In this document: positions 36,242-45,185 of the stretch, one piece after another | How the letters are laid out: the number at the start of each line of letters is the position of its first letter | How positions within the stretch are numbered: position 1 is the first letter of the stretch | Assembly: GCF_022348165.1 (NCBI RefSeq) | Contig: NZ_JAKRFI010000012.1 | Location: 1 to 53,304, forward strand | From: Halomonas sp. McH1-25 | GTDB taxonomy: Bacteria; Pseudomonadota; Gammaproteobacteria; Pseudomonadales; Halomonadaceae | DNA length: 53,304 bases | Reading direction: 5' to 3' | Program-made: the position numbers and the translations under genes | Notes under the pieces: model-generated | The model's input: the letters and a program-made list of their open reading frames with translations, nothing else | Database searches by the model: none | What the model was told of the DNA's origin: nothing

Positions 36242-37429
36242 TCATTCGAGCAATTCGATTGCCACGGCCGTTGCCTCGCCACCACCAATGCACAGGCTGG
36301 CAATGCCTCGTTTGCCGCCACGCTGGCGAAGTGCATTGAGTAGGGTGACGATGATTCTCGATCCCGTCGAACCGATCGGGTGTCCTTGAGCGCAGGCACC
36401 ACCAAAGACGTTGACCTTGTCGTGGGGAATGCGGTGGTCATCCATGGCCATCAACGTCACCACGGCAAAGGCTTCGTTGATCTCGAACAGGTCGACGTCG
36501 TCTACATGCCAACCGAGATGTGTCAGTAACTTGCCGATGGCGCCGACCGGGGCGATGGTGAATTCACTTGGGTGCTGAGAATGCGTGGCGTGTCCGAGAA
36601 TGCGTGCCAAGGGTCTGGCGCCCTGAGACTCGGCGGCCTCGCGATTGGCCAGGATCAGTGCCGAGGCTCCGTCCGAGATCGAACTGGCGTTGGCTGCCGT
36701 GATCGTTCCGTCCTTGGCGAAGGCCGGGCGCAACGTTCGAATCTTGTCCAGGCGGGCGGAGAAGGGCTGCTCATCGCGGTCGACCACGCTCTCAGCGGCA
36801 CGCGAGGCCACCGTGGCCGGGGCCATCTCCGCCTCGAGCCATCCCTTCTCTTGCGCGGTCATGGCGCGTTCCAGCGAGGCGATGGCGAAATCGTCCATAC
36901 GCTCCCGGGTGTAGCCGCGTTCGTCGGCAACATGCTGGGCGAAAGTTCCCATGAGACGGCCGGTCTCGGCATCTTCCAGGCCGTCGAGGAACATGTGGTC
37001 CTTGAGTTCGCCATGGCCCAGGCGATAACCGCCACGCGCCTTGGTCAGCACATGGGGGGCGTTGGACATCGACTCCATGCCGCCGGCCAGCACGATGTTT
37101 CCGCTGCCGGCGCGGATCAGGTCGTGGGCGAGCATGGTCGCCTTCATGCCCGAGCCGCAAAGCTTGTTGATCGTGGTGGCACCGATGCCGTCCGGAATGC
37201 CGGCCTGCCTCATGGCTTGGCGGGCGGGGCCTTGCTTGACGCCGGCGGGAAGAACGCAACCCAGAATGCCTTCGTCGATGGCATCGGCGGCAATGCCGGC
37301 GCGGGCGATTGCGCTACGGATGGCGATCGCGCCCAGTTGTGGTGCAGTCAGGCTCGAAAGGCTGCCCAGCATTCCGCCCATTGGCGTACGGGATCCGGAT
37401 AGAATGAAAACGTCGTCAGCATTGGTCAT
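36242..37429 (-). CDS. Acetyl-CoA C-acyltransferase (thiolase)
   Basis: 395 residues from the ATG at 37429 (GAGTGAATGCC upstream); an earlier ATG at 37450 has no ribosome binding site. Thiolase motifs are complete: nucleophile Cys in INKLCGSGMKA (near residue 85), NVFGGACAQGHPIGSTGSRI with the catalytic His, and the second Cys in SLCIGGGEA. It cleaves 3-oxoacyl-CoA or condenses acetyl-CoA. It is divergent from a TetR regulator and near SDR and acyl-CoA dehydrogenase genes, which points to fatty-acid or branched-acid breakdown. Confidence 0.92.
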   Translation of the reverse strand: MTNADDVFILSGSRTPMGGMLGSLSSLTAPQLGAIAIRSAIARAGIAADAIDEGILGCVLPAGVKQGPARQAMRQAGIPDGIGATTINKLCGSGMKATMLAHDLIRAGSGNIVLAGGMESMSNAPHVLTKARGGYRLGHGELKDHMFLDGLEDAETGRLMGTFAQHVADERGYTRERMDDFAIASLERAMTAQEKGWLEAEMAPATVASRAAESVVDRDEQPFSARLDKIRTLRPAFAKDGTITAANASSISDGASALILANREAAESQGARPLARILGHATHSQHPSEFTIAPVGAIGKLLTHLGWHVDDVDLFEINEAFAVVTLMAMDDHRIPHDKVNVFGGACAQGHPIGSTGSRIIVTLLNALRQRGGKRGIASLCIGGGEATAVAIELLE

Positions 37430-37481
37430 GGCATTCACTCGATTGACCATGGCGTGGGGCTATGGTTTGCTCAGGATTAAC

Positions 37482-37500
37482 CAAGCAAGCGCTAGTGTTA
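37482..37500. promoter_or_regulatory. Candidate TetR operator between thiolase and tetR
   Basis: CAAGCAAGCGCTAGTGTTA has an AGCGCT core with partial flanking symmetry, directly before the regulator start and in the shared divergent region. The symmetry is imperfect, so this is a weak call. Confidence 0.3.
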
Positions 37501-37505
37501 ATTCG

Positions 37506-38093
37506 ATGACTTTAGTGAACGCCTCCAGCCGTCGCAAGGAACTGATCCGGATCGCTGCTCGTCTTTTCGTCGTAGAGGGCTTCGATCGGACGACCGTACG
37601 CATGATGGCGCAGGAAATGGGGATCAAGTCAGGCAGTCTGTTCCATCATTTCAGGGACAAGCAGGAAATCCTCTGTGCAGTCATCGAAGAGGGCATGCAT
37701 AACGCCCTGGCGCTGGCACGCCAAGCGTTGAGCGACGCCGACGACACGCCACGAGCGAGACTCGACGCCATGGTCCGTGCACATCTGGAAACCCTGCTTA
37801 CCGACCGCAATGCTCATGTGGTTGCGCTCTATGAATGGCGGCGCCTCGACGATGAATCCCGATGCCATCTCGTTCACTTGCGGGATGCTTACGAAGCGTT
37901 ATGGAAGAAAGTGATCGATGATGCCCTGGACGCCGGCCTTATCTGCGGTGACCCGTTAGCGGTGCGTCGCTTCGTGCTTGGCGCGCTCAACTGGACGGTT
38001 CGCTGGTACGACCCGGAAGGACCGCGCTCGCCGGAGTCGCTGGCGCGGGAGCTGGTCGCAATGATCACTCGTTCTCCCACTTCTCTCCGATGA
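37506..38093 (+). CDS. TetR/AcrR family transcriptional regulator
   Basis: 195 residues from the ATG at 37506; the frame is open far upstream but that part is antisense to the thiolase gene. The N-terminal helix-turn-helix (IRIAARLFVVEGFDRTTVRMMAQEMG, then SGSLFHHFRDKQEIL) is clear. The ligand domain resembles regulators of acyl-CoA catabolism of the KstR2/FadR-TetR kind, but this is not certain. It likely represses itself and the divergent thiolase gene and perhaps the downstream SDR gene, with an acyl-CoA as inducer; this is inference. Confidence 0.88.
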   Translation: MTLVNASSRRKELIRIAARLFVVEGFDRTTVRMMAQEMGIKSGSLFHHFRDKQEILCAVIEEGMHNALALARQALSDADDTPRARLDAMVRAHLETLLTDRNAHVVALYEWRRLDDESRCHLVHLRDAYEALWKKVIDDALDAGLICGDPLAVRRFVLGALNWTVRWYDPEGPRSPESLARELVAMITRSPTSLR

Positions 38094-38273
38094 AGCCAGA
38101 CATCGCGCCCTTGTGCATGTCAGGCACCATCTGTACGCCGTTGAGACAAGACTGGACCGTGTCTTAAAAATCGTTCGAAGCAGACATTCTTCGGACAGGC
38201 CGTGGCAACAGCGGCTATTACTCCATTACCCACGTCATGAGTGGGCCATGTCGTCGACAAGAGGGAAGCGCAT
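38094..38273 (+). other. Intergenic region, tetR to SDR
   Basis: 180 bp. A 25-codon frame starts at ATG 38090 overlapping the tetR stop but has no sign of being a gene. An imperfect palindrome CCCAC-N7-GTGGG (38229-38245) lies before the SDR start. No clear promoter was found. Confidence 0.35.
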
Positions 38274-39035
38274 ATGCAATTGGCACACCATACGTTTCTA
38301 GTGACCGGGGCTGCATCCGGTCTGGGGGCGGCGACTGCCGAGCGACTGGCGGCAGGCGGCGCCAATGTCGTACTCACCGACCTCAGCGAGACCGTCGAAC
38401 ATCAGGCGAGGCGCTTGGGAAGCGCCGCCGTGGCAGTTCGCGGCGACGTGGTAAGTCCCGACGACATGCAGGCTGCCGTGGATTGTGCCGTGGCGATGGG
38501 CGGCCTGCATGGCGTAGTGCATTGTGCCGGTGTCGTCAGTGTCGCCAAGTTGCTCGATCGCGAGGGCAACCCGGCCGACTTGGAGGCATTCAGGCGAACG
38601 GTCGACATCAATCTCGTAGGCACGTTCAACGTGTTGCGGCTTGCGGCGGCGGCAATGCTCAAGAATGCCCCAGAAGGGGACGATGGCGAGCGGGGCGTGA
38701 TCATCGATACCGCATCGATCGCCGCCTACGATGGCCAAGTGGGGCAAGCGGGCTACAGTGCCTCAAAAGCTGGTGTGGCCGGAATGACACTGCCGTTGAC
38801 ACGTGAACTGTCGCGTTATGGCATTCGTATCATGACCATTGCTCCCGGCGTTTTCGAAACGCCGATGATGCAGGGCATTCCCGCCGAGGCGGTCGCTTCT
38901 CTATCTGCGTTGGTGCCGTTTCCCAAACGGCTGGGCAAAGGGGCGGAATTTGCCGCATTGGCAGAGCACATCGTGACCAACCCTATGCTCAATGGCGATG
39001 TGATCCGCCTCGACGGGGGGATCCGCATGCAATGA
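38274..39035 (+). CDS. SDR family 3-hydroxyacyl-CoA dehydrogenase-like protein
   Basis: 253 residues from the ATG at 38274, preceded by GAGGGAAGCGCAT. Classical SDR features: TGAASGLG nucleotide motif, a CAGVV segment after the fourth strand, catalytic Ser in DTASIAAYDG and YSASK. The order and the PGVFETPMMQGIP segment resemble the type 2 3-hydroxyacyl-CoA dehydrogenase (HSD17B10) group. It would oxidise 3-hydroxyacyl-CoA with NAD+, between the dehydrogenase and thiolase steps encoded next to it. Confidence 0.88.
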   Translation: MQLAHHTFLVTGAASGLGAATAERLAAGGANVVLTDLSETVEHQARRLGSAAVAVRGDVVSPDDMQAAVDCAVAMGGLHGVVHCAGVVSVAKLLDREGNPADLEAFRRTVDINLVGTFNVLRLAAAAMLKNAPEGDDGERGVIIDTASIAAYDGQVGQAGYSASKAGVAGMTLPLTRELSRYGIRIMTIAPGVFETPMMQGIPAEAVASLSALVPFPKRLGKGAEFAALAEHIVTNPMLNGDVIRLDGGIRMQ

Positions 39036-39087
39036 CCAGTTGACCTGATACGCACAATGGCATGGATGTCAGGGTTCAAACGAACGC

Positions 39088-39117
39088 TTGACTTGAGGGG
39101 GGCGCTTGGCCTAGTTT
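39088..39117 (+). promoter_or_regulatory. Candidate promoter of the acyl-CoA dehydrogenase gene
   Basis: TTGACT (39088-39093) and TAGTTT (39112-39117) are 18 bp apart. The -35 lies in a degenerate copy of the palindrome (TTCAAAC-GAAC-GCTTGAC, 39075-39092) and the -10 runs into the perfect copy, so bound repressor would block the promoter. Confidence 0.45.
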
Positions 39118-39133
39118 CAAACGCATGTTTGAA
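39116..39133. promoter_or_regulatory. PsrA-like operator
   Basis: TTCAAAC-GCAT-GTTTGAA is a perfect 7-bp inverted repeat with a 4-bp spacer. It fits the published Pseudomonas PsrA consensus (G/C)AAAC-N2-4-GTTT(G/C). PsrA is a TetR repressor released by long-chain fatty acyl ligands and controls fadE-type genes. PsrA itself is not in the window. Confidence 0.7.
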
Positions 39134-39177
39134 GGCGCGTGAGGCTGCCTTCCATGTCGAATGCCAGGAGAGATGAC

Positions 39178-40992
39178 ATGCCGGATTACCAGGCCCCCTT
39201 GCGCGATTTGCGTTTCGTGATGAACGAAATGCTCGATTATCCTGCCCACTATGCACGTCTGCCCAACGCTGACGATGCGACTCCCGATGTCGTGGCGGCA
39301 ATTCTCGATGAGGGCGCGCGCTTCGCCCGCGAGGTCCTCTTGCCGCTCAATCAAGTGGGCGATCGTGAGGGGTGCCGTCTCGAAGGTGGTGACGTCAAGA
39401 CGCCTCAAGGATTCAAGCAGGCCTATGCCCAGTATGTCGAAGGGGGCTGGCCGAGTTTGGCGGCCGATCCCGAATATGGTGGACAGGGCTTGCCGCCCTC
39501 ATTGGGCATGGCGCTGTCCGAGATGATCTGTGCAAGCAATCTCGCCTGGGGAATGTATCCAGGACTGTCGCACGGCGCGGCCGATGCGCTCCGCCACCAC
39601 GGCAGTGCTGAATTGAAGTCAGCCTATTTGAACAAGCTGGTGGAGGGGGTATGGACGGGCACCATGTGCCTGACCGAGCCACACTGTGGAACCGACCTGG
39701 GGTTGATCAAGACGCGGGCCATACCCACGGATGGCGACGCATACCGCATCACGGGCACCAAGATCTTCATTTCGGCGGGTGAACATGACCTTGCCGAAAA
39801 CATCGTCCATTTAGTGCTTGCCAAGTTGCCGGACGCCCCCGAAGGGTCGCGAGGCATCTCGCTGTTCGTGGTGCCGAAGTTCCTTCCCGATGCTCAGGGC
39901 AATCCTGGCGAGCGCAATGGCGTAACGTGCGGTTCGCTAGAGCACAAGATGGGCATCCACGGTAACGCGACTTGCGTCATGAACTTCGATGGCGCTAAGG
40001 GCTTTCTGGTGGGTCCGCCCAACAAGGGCTTGGCCTGCATGTTCACGATGATGAATGTGGCGCGTATCGGTGTCGGTATTCAGGGCTTGGGCTTGATGGA
40101 AGCAAGCTTCCAGAATTCGCTGGCCTACGCGCGTGACCGCCTGCAGATGCGCGCGCTCTCCGGTCCCAAGGCTACAGACAAGCCTGCCGATCCGATTATC
40201 GTGCATCCCGATGTGCGGCGCATGTTGCTGACCCAGAAGGCACTCGCCGAGGGTGGGCGAATGCTGGTGTTATATACGGCGCAGCTGGTCGACATCGTCG
40301 AGCAGGGGGAAAATGAGTCCGAAAAGGCGGATGCCGAGGCATTGCTGGGGCTGCTGACACCTATCGTCAAGGCCTTTCTCACCGAACTGGGGTTCGAGGC
40401 GACCAACGAAGGCGTACAGATCTTCGGCGGGCATGGCTTCATCCAGGAATGGGGCATGGAGCAGTTCGTTCGTGATGCCAGGATTACGCGCCTTTATGAA
40501 GGCACTACCGGTATCCAGGCATTGGATCTGTTGGGCCGTAAGATCCTCATGAACCAGGGTGAAACATTGAAAGTGTTCACCAAGGTAATACACAAGTTCT
40601 GCCAGGCCGAAGCCGACAATGCGTCTTTGAAAGAATTCATCGAGCCATTGGCACGTCTCAACGCCGAGTGGGGCGAACTCACCATGACGGTAGGCATGAA
40701 AGCCATGAACGACCGTGAAGAGGTGGGAGCGGCGAGTGTCGACTACCTGCTCTATGCAGGCTACGTGACGCTGGCATACCTTTGGGCGCGTGCTGCACGT
40801 ACCGCACAGTTGGCCCTGGAGGCGGGTGACGATGCATCCGCTGATTATTATCGGGCAAAGCTCGATACGGCGCGCTTCTATTATCAGCGGCTACTGCCAC
40901 GCACGCGGGCTCATGCCGAAATGCTTAGGGCGGGGAGCGAGTCACTGATGGCCATGTCAGCCGAGTCGTTCGGTTTGGGATTCGAGGTTTGA
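39178..40992 (+). CDS. Acyl-CoA dehydrogenase, FadE1/FadE2-like
   Basis: 604 residues from the ATG at 39178 (AGGAGAGATGAC upstream); the longer frame from 39139 lacks a ribosome binding site. The ~600-residue form with a C-terminal extension matches the P. aeruginosa PA0506/PA0508 group and DmdC-like enzymes. FAD/substrate motifs: MCLTEPHCGTDLG, KIFISAGEHD, the catalytic-base region LYEGTTGIQALDLLGRK and GGHGFIQEWGMEQFVRDARI. It introduces the first double bond in beta-oxidation. PsrA-like control upstream and the neighbouring thiolase and SDR support fatty-acid use. Confidence 0.92.
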   Translation: MPDYQAPLRDLRFVMNEMLDYPAHYARLPNADDATPDVVAAILDEGARFAREVLLPLNQVGDREGCRLEGGDVKTPQGFKQAYAQYVEGGWPSLAADPEYGGQGLPPSLGMALSEMICASNLAWGMYPGLSHGAADALRHHGSAELKSAYLNKLVEGVWTGTMCLTEPHCGTDLGLIKTRAIPTDGDAYRITGTKIFISAGEHDLAENIVHLVLAKLPDAPEGSRGISLFVVPKFLPDAQGNPGERNGVTCGSLEHKMGIHGNATCVMNFDGAKGFLVGPPNKGLACMFTMMNVARIGVGIQGLGLMEASFQNSLAYARDRLQMRALSGPKATDKPADPIIVHPDVRRMLLTQKALAEGGRMLVLYTAQLVDIVEQGENESEKADAEALLGLLTPIVKAFLTELGFEATNEGVQIFGGHGFIQEWGMEQFVRDARITRLYEGTTGIQALDLLGRKILMNQGETLKVFTKVIHKFCQAEADNASLKEFIEPLARLNAEWGELTMTVGMKAMNDREEVGAASVDYLLYAGYVTLAYLWARAARTAQLALEAGDDASADYYRAKLDTARFYYQRLLPRTRAHAEMLRAGSESLMAMSAESFGLGFEV

Positions 40993-41039
40993 AGATCGGT
41001 TAGCTCTCTCTGGGTCAGGCGCTCTGACCAGTCGCTTGC

Positions 41040-41064
41040 AGCGGGCCTCTTGGCCCGCTTTTTT
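41040..41064 (+). terminator. Rho-independent terminator after acyl-CoA dehydrogenase
   Basis: AGCGGGCC-TCTT-GGCCCGCT followed by TTTTT; a textbook terminator. Confidence 0.95.
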
Positions 41065-41149
41065 ATTGTCCTATTTAGTGTGGCTGATTGTCGAAGCCTC
41101 TTCATGCCGTCATCATGCAGGTTAGAGTCATTTTGCCAGGAAGGCTTTC

Positions 41150-42235
41150 ATGGACCACGATGTCGATCACGGTAAGCGCACCATCCCTTTTCATTTGCTG
41201 CTGGCGCTGGCTGCGCTGGTCATCATTATTGCCGGGATGAAACTCGGCGCAGACATTCTGGTGCCCTTGGTGCTGTCGTTGTTCATCGCCGTCATCTGTA
41301 CGGCGCCGGTGCAATGGCTGCAACGCCTAGGTCTGGGACGTCATATGGCGGTGCTTGTTACGCTGCTCATCCTTGGAATATGGGTAGTGCTGCTAGGGTC
41401 GCTGCTGGCGGGCAGTATTGCCACGTTCATGGAAGTGCTCCCCAACCTCGAGGAGCAGTTACTCGCCCAGTACTATGCCCTGATAAGCTGGGCGCCAGAG
41501 CTCGGCGGTTATCTTCAGCCGCATAGCATTACCACATGGCTCGACATGTCGACCTTGTCTCAGTTCATGCCGGCCGTTCTCGACAGCCTGGGTAGTCTGA
41601 TTTCGCAAAGTCTGCTGATCACTTTACTGGTCAGCTTCATGTTATTCGAGACACTGCACTTTCGAGACAAGGTGCTTTTTGCCTTGGAAGATCCTGTGCC
41701 CAGCCTGATGCGCTTCAATGAGTTCAGCGCCAACCTCAAGCGCTATCTGGCGATCAAAACGCTGATCAGCCTGGCGACAGGCGCATTGATCTTCCTGTCT
41801 TGCATCGTTATCGGTGTCAGCTTTCCCCTGCTATGGGGCACGGTGGCGTTCTGTCTGAACTATATACCCAACATCGGCTCTGCCTTGGCAGCGATACCTG
41901 CCGTATTGTTGACTCTAGTGATGCCGGAGGGAGGACCCTGGGATGCTTTCATGCTGGCCATCGCTTATTTGGTCGTCAACTTTGTCATTGGCAATTTGAT
42001 CGAGCCACGAGTCATGGGACACACACTGGGCCTGTCGACGCTCGTGGCCTTTCTGTCACTGGTGGTCTGGGGCTGGATATTGGGACCTGTAGGTATGCTG
42101 CTGGCTGTACCGCTGACCATGACACTGAAGATAGCTCTCAATAGTCATCCTGAAACACAGTGGCTGGCGCAACTGTTAGGCGGTAGTTCAGAGCAACGCC
42201 GAGCAAGGCCGCGTTTTTATAAGCGGCAAAAATAA
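41150..42235 (+). CDS. AI-2E family transporter (putative permease)
   Basis: 361 residues with about eight hydrophobic helices: a first pair (LLLALAALVIIIAGMKLGADILVPLVLSLFIA), a soluble segment near 90-150 and a C-terminal bundle with the family signature FCLNYIPNIGSALAAIPAVLL and NLIEPRVMGHTLGLSTLVAFLSL. Members are inner-membrane exporters or antiporters of varied substrates; some are Na+/H+ antiporters in halophiles, so quorum-signal export should not be assumed. AGGAAGGCTTTC precedes the ATG. It stands alone. Confidence 0.9.
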   Translation: MDHDVDHGKRTIPFHLLLALAALVIIIAGMKLGADILVPLVLSLFIAVICTAPVQWLQRLGLGRHMAVLVTLLILGIWVVLLGSLLAGSIATFMEVLPNLEEQLLAQYYALISWAPELGGYLQPHSITTWLDMSTLSQFMPAVLDSLGSLISQSLLITLLVSFMLFETLHFRDKVLFALEDPVPSLMRFNEFSANLKRYLAIKTLISLATGALIFLSCIVIGVSFPLLWGTVAFCLNYIPNIGSALAAIPAVLLTLVMPEGGPWDAFMLAIAYLVVNFVIGNLIEPRVMGHTLGLSTLVAFLSLVVWGWILGPVGMLLAVPLTMTLKIALNSHPETQWLAQLLGGSSEQRRARPRFYKRQK

Positions 42236-42247
42236 CTTTAAAGTTAT
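42232..42247. repeat. Perfect 16-bp palindrome ATAACTTTAAAGTTAT
   Basis: It overlaps the TAA of the permease gene and marks the point where the sequence changes to a more AT-rich composition. It has no loop and no T tract long enough to be a typical terminator. Confidence 0.5.
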
Positions 42248-42267
42248 AAAAATTGGACTGGGCAAGG

Positions 42268-42289
42268 GCGAGGGCGTGTGTACCCTCGC
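42268..42289. terminator. Weak hairpin downstream of the P-loop gene
   Basis: Arms GCGAGGG and CCCTCGC with an 8-nt loop lie about 60 nt past the stop of the minus-strand P-loop gene and after the permease stop. There is no T tract; function as a terminator is uncertain. Confidence 0.35.
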
Positions 42290-42347
42290 AACACCGGACA
42301 TCGGCTGCCACTTGAACTTCAGTCCGCTGGTAGTGTTCTTGAAGGTC

Positions 42348-43199
42348 TTACGTTTCTAGCTGCTCCATAGGGCTACGTGTGGAGGTCTTTTCGGTATCTT
42401 CATGTCTTTTGTTGATTACCGTAGGTACAAAATTTTCGAAAAGATTCTTCTTTTCTTCAAAGCTGGCTTCTGCATCGATTTCAATGACTCTGCATCCGAG
42501 TGAAACGGCTAGATGGACCAGTCGTAAGTTACTTTCATTGTACCTCTTGATCATGTCATGGGCTTTCTGGAGGCCTAAGTTACCAATCCAGTCATTGCCT
42601 GCGCCTGGGGTTTCTTTTTTGCGCTTTTTTAAGTTCTCCAGGATGTAGTGATCGCTGGCCATGAAGTTTACGACATGCCTTTTCCGGAACAGGTTATTCA
42701 TTGTCAGGAGCAGATCGGGCGAGGCGCCAGTCCTAACAGATACTAACTCGTCACAGAAATTCAACAGCAGGCCTCCTTCGGAAAGTAATCCCTTGCCAAA
42801 GTTTGCCTTTCTAAAGAATATGTCCGTTTTCATTTCCTTGGTGAGGAAACGGTAAATGCCATCACTTACTGGTAGAGAAAGGTCGTCTTTGATAAGGCTT
42901 TGATAAGCCAAATCCATGACCTGCGAAACGACCTGTTCTTCTTGTTTGCTTAGTAATTTGAATGAGTCGTCCAGTTCATGAACGTGAGCGAGGTCGTCCT
43001 TGAAAAGCCAAGTATGTTTGTATTCGTCTTTTATACGTTGAAAGAACGTGGTCTTTCCAATGCCCGATGGCCCGACGAATTCAATGATCACCCCGGAGCT
43101 AGGCGCTTGAGGGATGCTTTTTAGCTTATGCAAGTTTCCCTTTCTGTTTATATCGTAACCAACTTTGTGTAAGGTCTTTTTTGTTAGGCTCTTGATCAT
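42348..43199 (-). CDS. P-loop NTPase / kinase-like protein of unknown function
   Basis: 283 residues that I do not assign to a named family. A clear Walker A GPSGIGKTT lies at residues 43-51, preceded by strand VIIEFV. The N-terminus (LTKKTLHKVGYDINRKGNL) is like that of proteins in surface-polysaccharide clusters. The rest is mixed helical with basic patches (LKKRKKE). G+C is visibly lower than in the neighbours and AT-ending codons are common, and the gene stands alone between conserved housekeeping genes, all signs of recent transfer. The sequence does not tell whether it phosphorylates a small molecule or a macromolecule. Confidence 0.7.
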   Translation of the reverse strand: MIKSLTKKTLHKVGYDINRKGNLHKLKSIPQAPSSGVIIEFVGPSGIGKTTFFQRIKDEYKHTWLFKDDLAHVHELDDSFKLLSKQEEQVVSQVMDLAYQSLIKDDLSLPVSDGIYRFLTKEMKTDIFFRKANFGKGLLSEGGLLLNFCDELVSVRTGASPDLLLTMNNLFRKRHVVNFMASDHYILENLKKRKKETPGAGNDWIGNLGLQKAHDMIKRYNESNLRLVHLAVSLGCRVIEIDAEASFEEKKNLFENFVPTVINKRHEDTEKTSTRSPMEQLET

Positions 43200-43505
43200 G
43201 GCCCTGCACCCTGATGACTCATTTTTTAGCGTGTTGCATAAAGGTTAGAGCGGTGACACAAAAAATCCACAAAAAATTCATGTTCTGTATATAAAACCGA
43301 CATATGTTTGGGTTTTTGGTTATTTATTGCATTAATAAAACAGGTCCGCGCCTAGGGGGTAGGACTGCTTTTTTGTATTTATGGGGTGGCTGGGCTAATT
43401 AAAATAAACAACAAAAACACGAGAACTGTTAATGCCGAGGTGGTGAATGTTTTCATGGATGCCGATAAGGTTGTTTATAAATCGGTAGGTAGAGGCTGGA
43501 AAACA
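43200..43505 (-). other. AT-rich intergenic region upstream of the P-loop gene
   Basis: 306 bp without a credible gene. It is rich in A/T runs (for example near 43258-43275 and 43325-43340) and probably carries the promoter of the P-loop gene. A 61-codon plus-strand frame at 43386 reads into the trxA terminator and is not supported. Confidence 0.5.
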
Positions 43506-43534
43506 AAACGAACGTCCAGAGGACGTTCGTTTTG
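43506..43534 (-). terminator. Rho-independent terminator of trxA
   Basis: A 13-bp perfect stem (arm AAAACGAACGTCC) with a 3-nt loop; on the minus strand it ends in TTTTGTTTT. It lies 18 nt past the trxA stop. Confidence 0.93.
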
Positions 43535-43551
43535 GGGGGCTATTGCTAGGA

Positions 43552-43875
43552 TCAGGCGTTCTGATCGATGAACTGGTTGAGCTGAGACTTGGACTGGGCA
43601 CCTACCAGAGAAGCAACCTTGGCACCGGACTTGAACAGCATGACGGTCGGAACACCACGCACGCCATGTTCGGCTGCGATTTCCGGTGCATCGTCCACAT
43701 TGATGCTGACGACTTTCAGATTGTCAGCTTTCTCGTCGGCAACCTCTTCGACGACCGGCGCCATCATCTTGCACGGTCCACACCAGGGTGCCCAAAATTT
43801 GAGCAGAACCGGCTTCTCGGACTTGAGCACTTCCTGCTCGAAATTGGCAGTAGTGACGTCGACATTGTTGGCCAT
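43552..43875 (-). CDS. trxA: Thioredoxin 1
   Basis: 107 residues from the ATG at 43875, preceded by GGAGATTTCCC; an upstream in-frame ATG adds ten residues outside the fold. The active site is WCGPC (C32, C35), and the cis-Pro loop GVRGVPTVMLF is present. It is the general cytosolic disulfide reductant and the electron donor for PAPS reductase, whose gene cysH lies 1.3 kb away. Confidence 0.97.
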   Translation of the reverse strand: MANNVDVTTANFEQEVLKSEKPVLLKFWAPWCGPCKMMAPVVEEVADEKADNLKVVSINVDDAPEIAAEHGVRGVPTVMLFKSGAKVASLVGAQSKSQLNQFIDQNA

Positions 43876-45120
<1,245 letters not shown>

Positions 45121-45131
45121 GTGCAAACCAA

Positions 45132-45163
45132 AAAGCCCTGCCATAAATGCATGGCAGGGCTTT
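45132..45163. terminator. Bidirectional terminator between cysB and cysH
   Basis: A 13-bp perfect stem AAAGCCCTGCCAT with its complement and a 6-nt loop; AAAA precedes and TTTG follows, so it works on both strands for these convergent genes. Confidence 0.9.
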
Positions 45164-45185
45164 GTGCCGAACGACTGCAATGTTT

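Noticed and set aside
38090-38168. 25-codon frame overlapping the tetR stop (ATGA)
   Set aside because: It is short, with no ribosome binding site beyond the overlap and no recognisable feature.
41150-42235. Reading the AI-2E family protein as a quorum-signal exporter
   Set aside because: The family name is historical; members have varied transport roles and no luxS or lsr genes are nearby.
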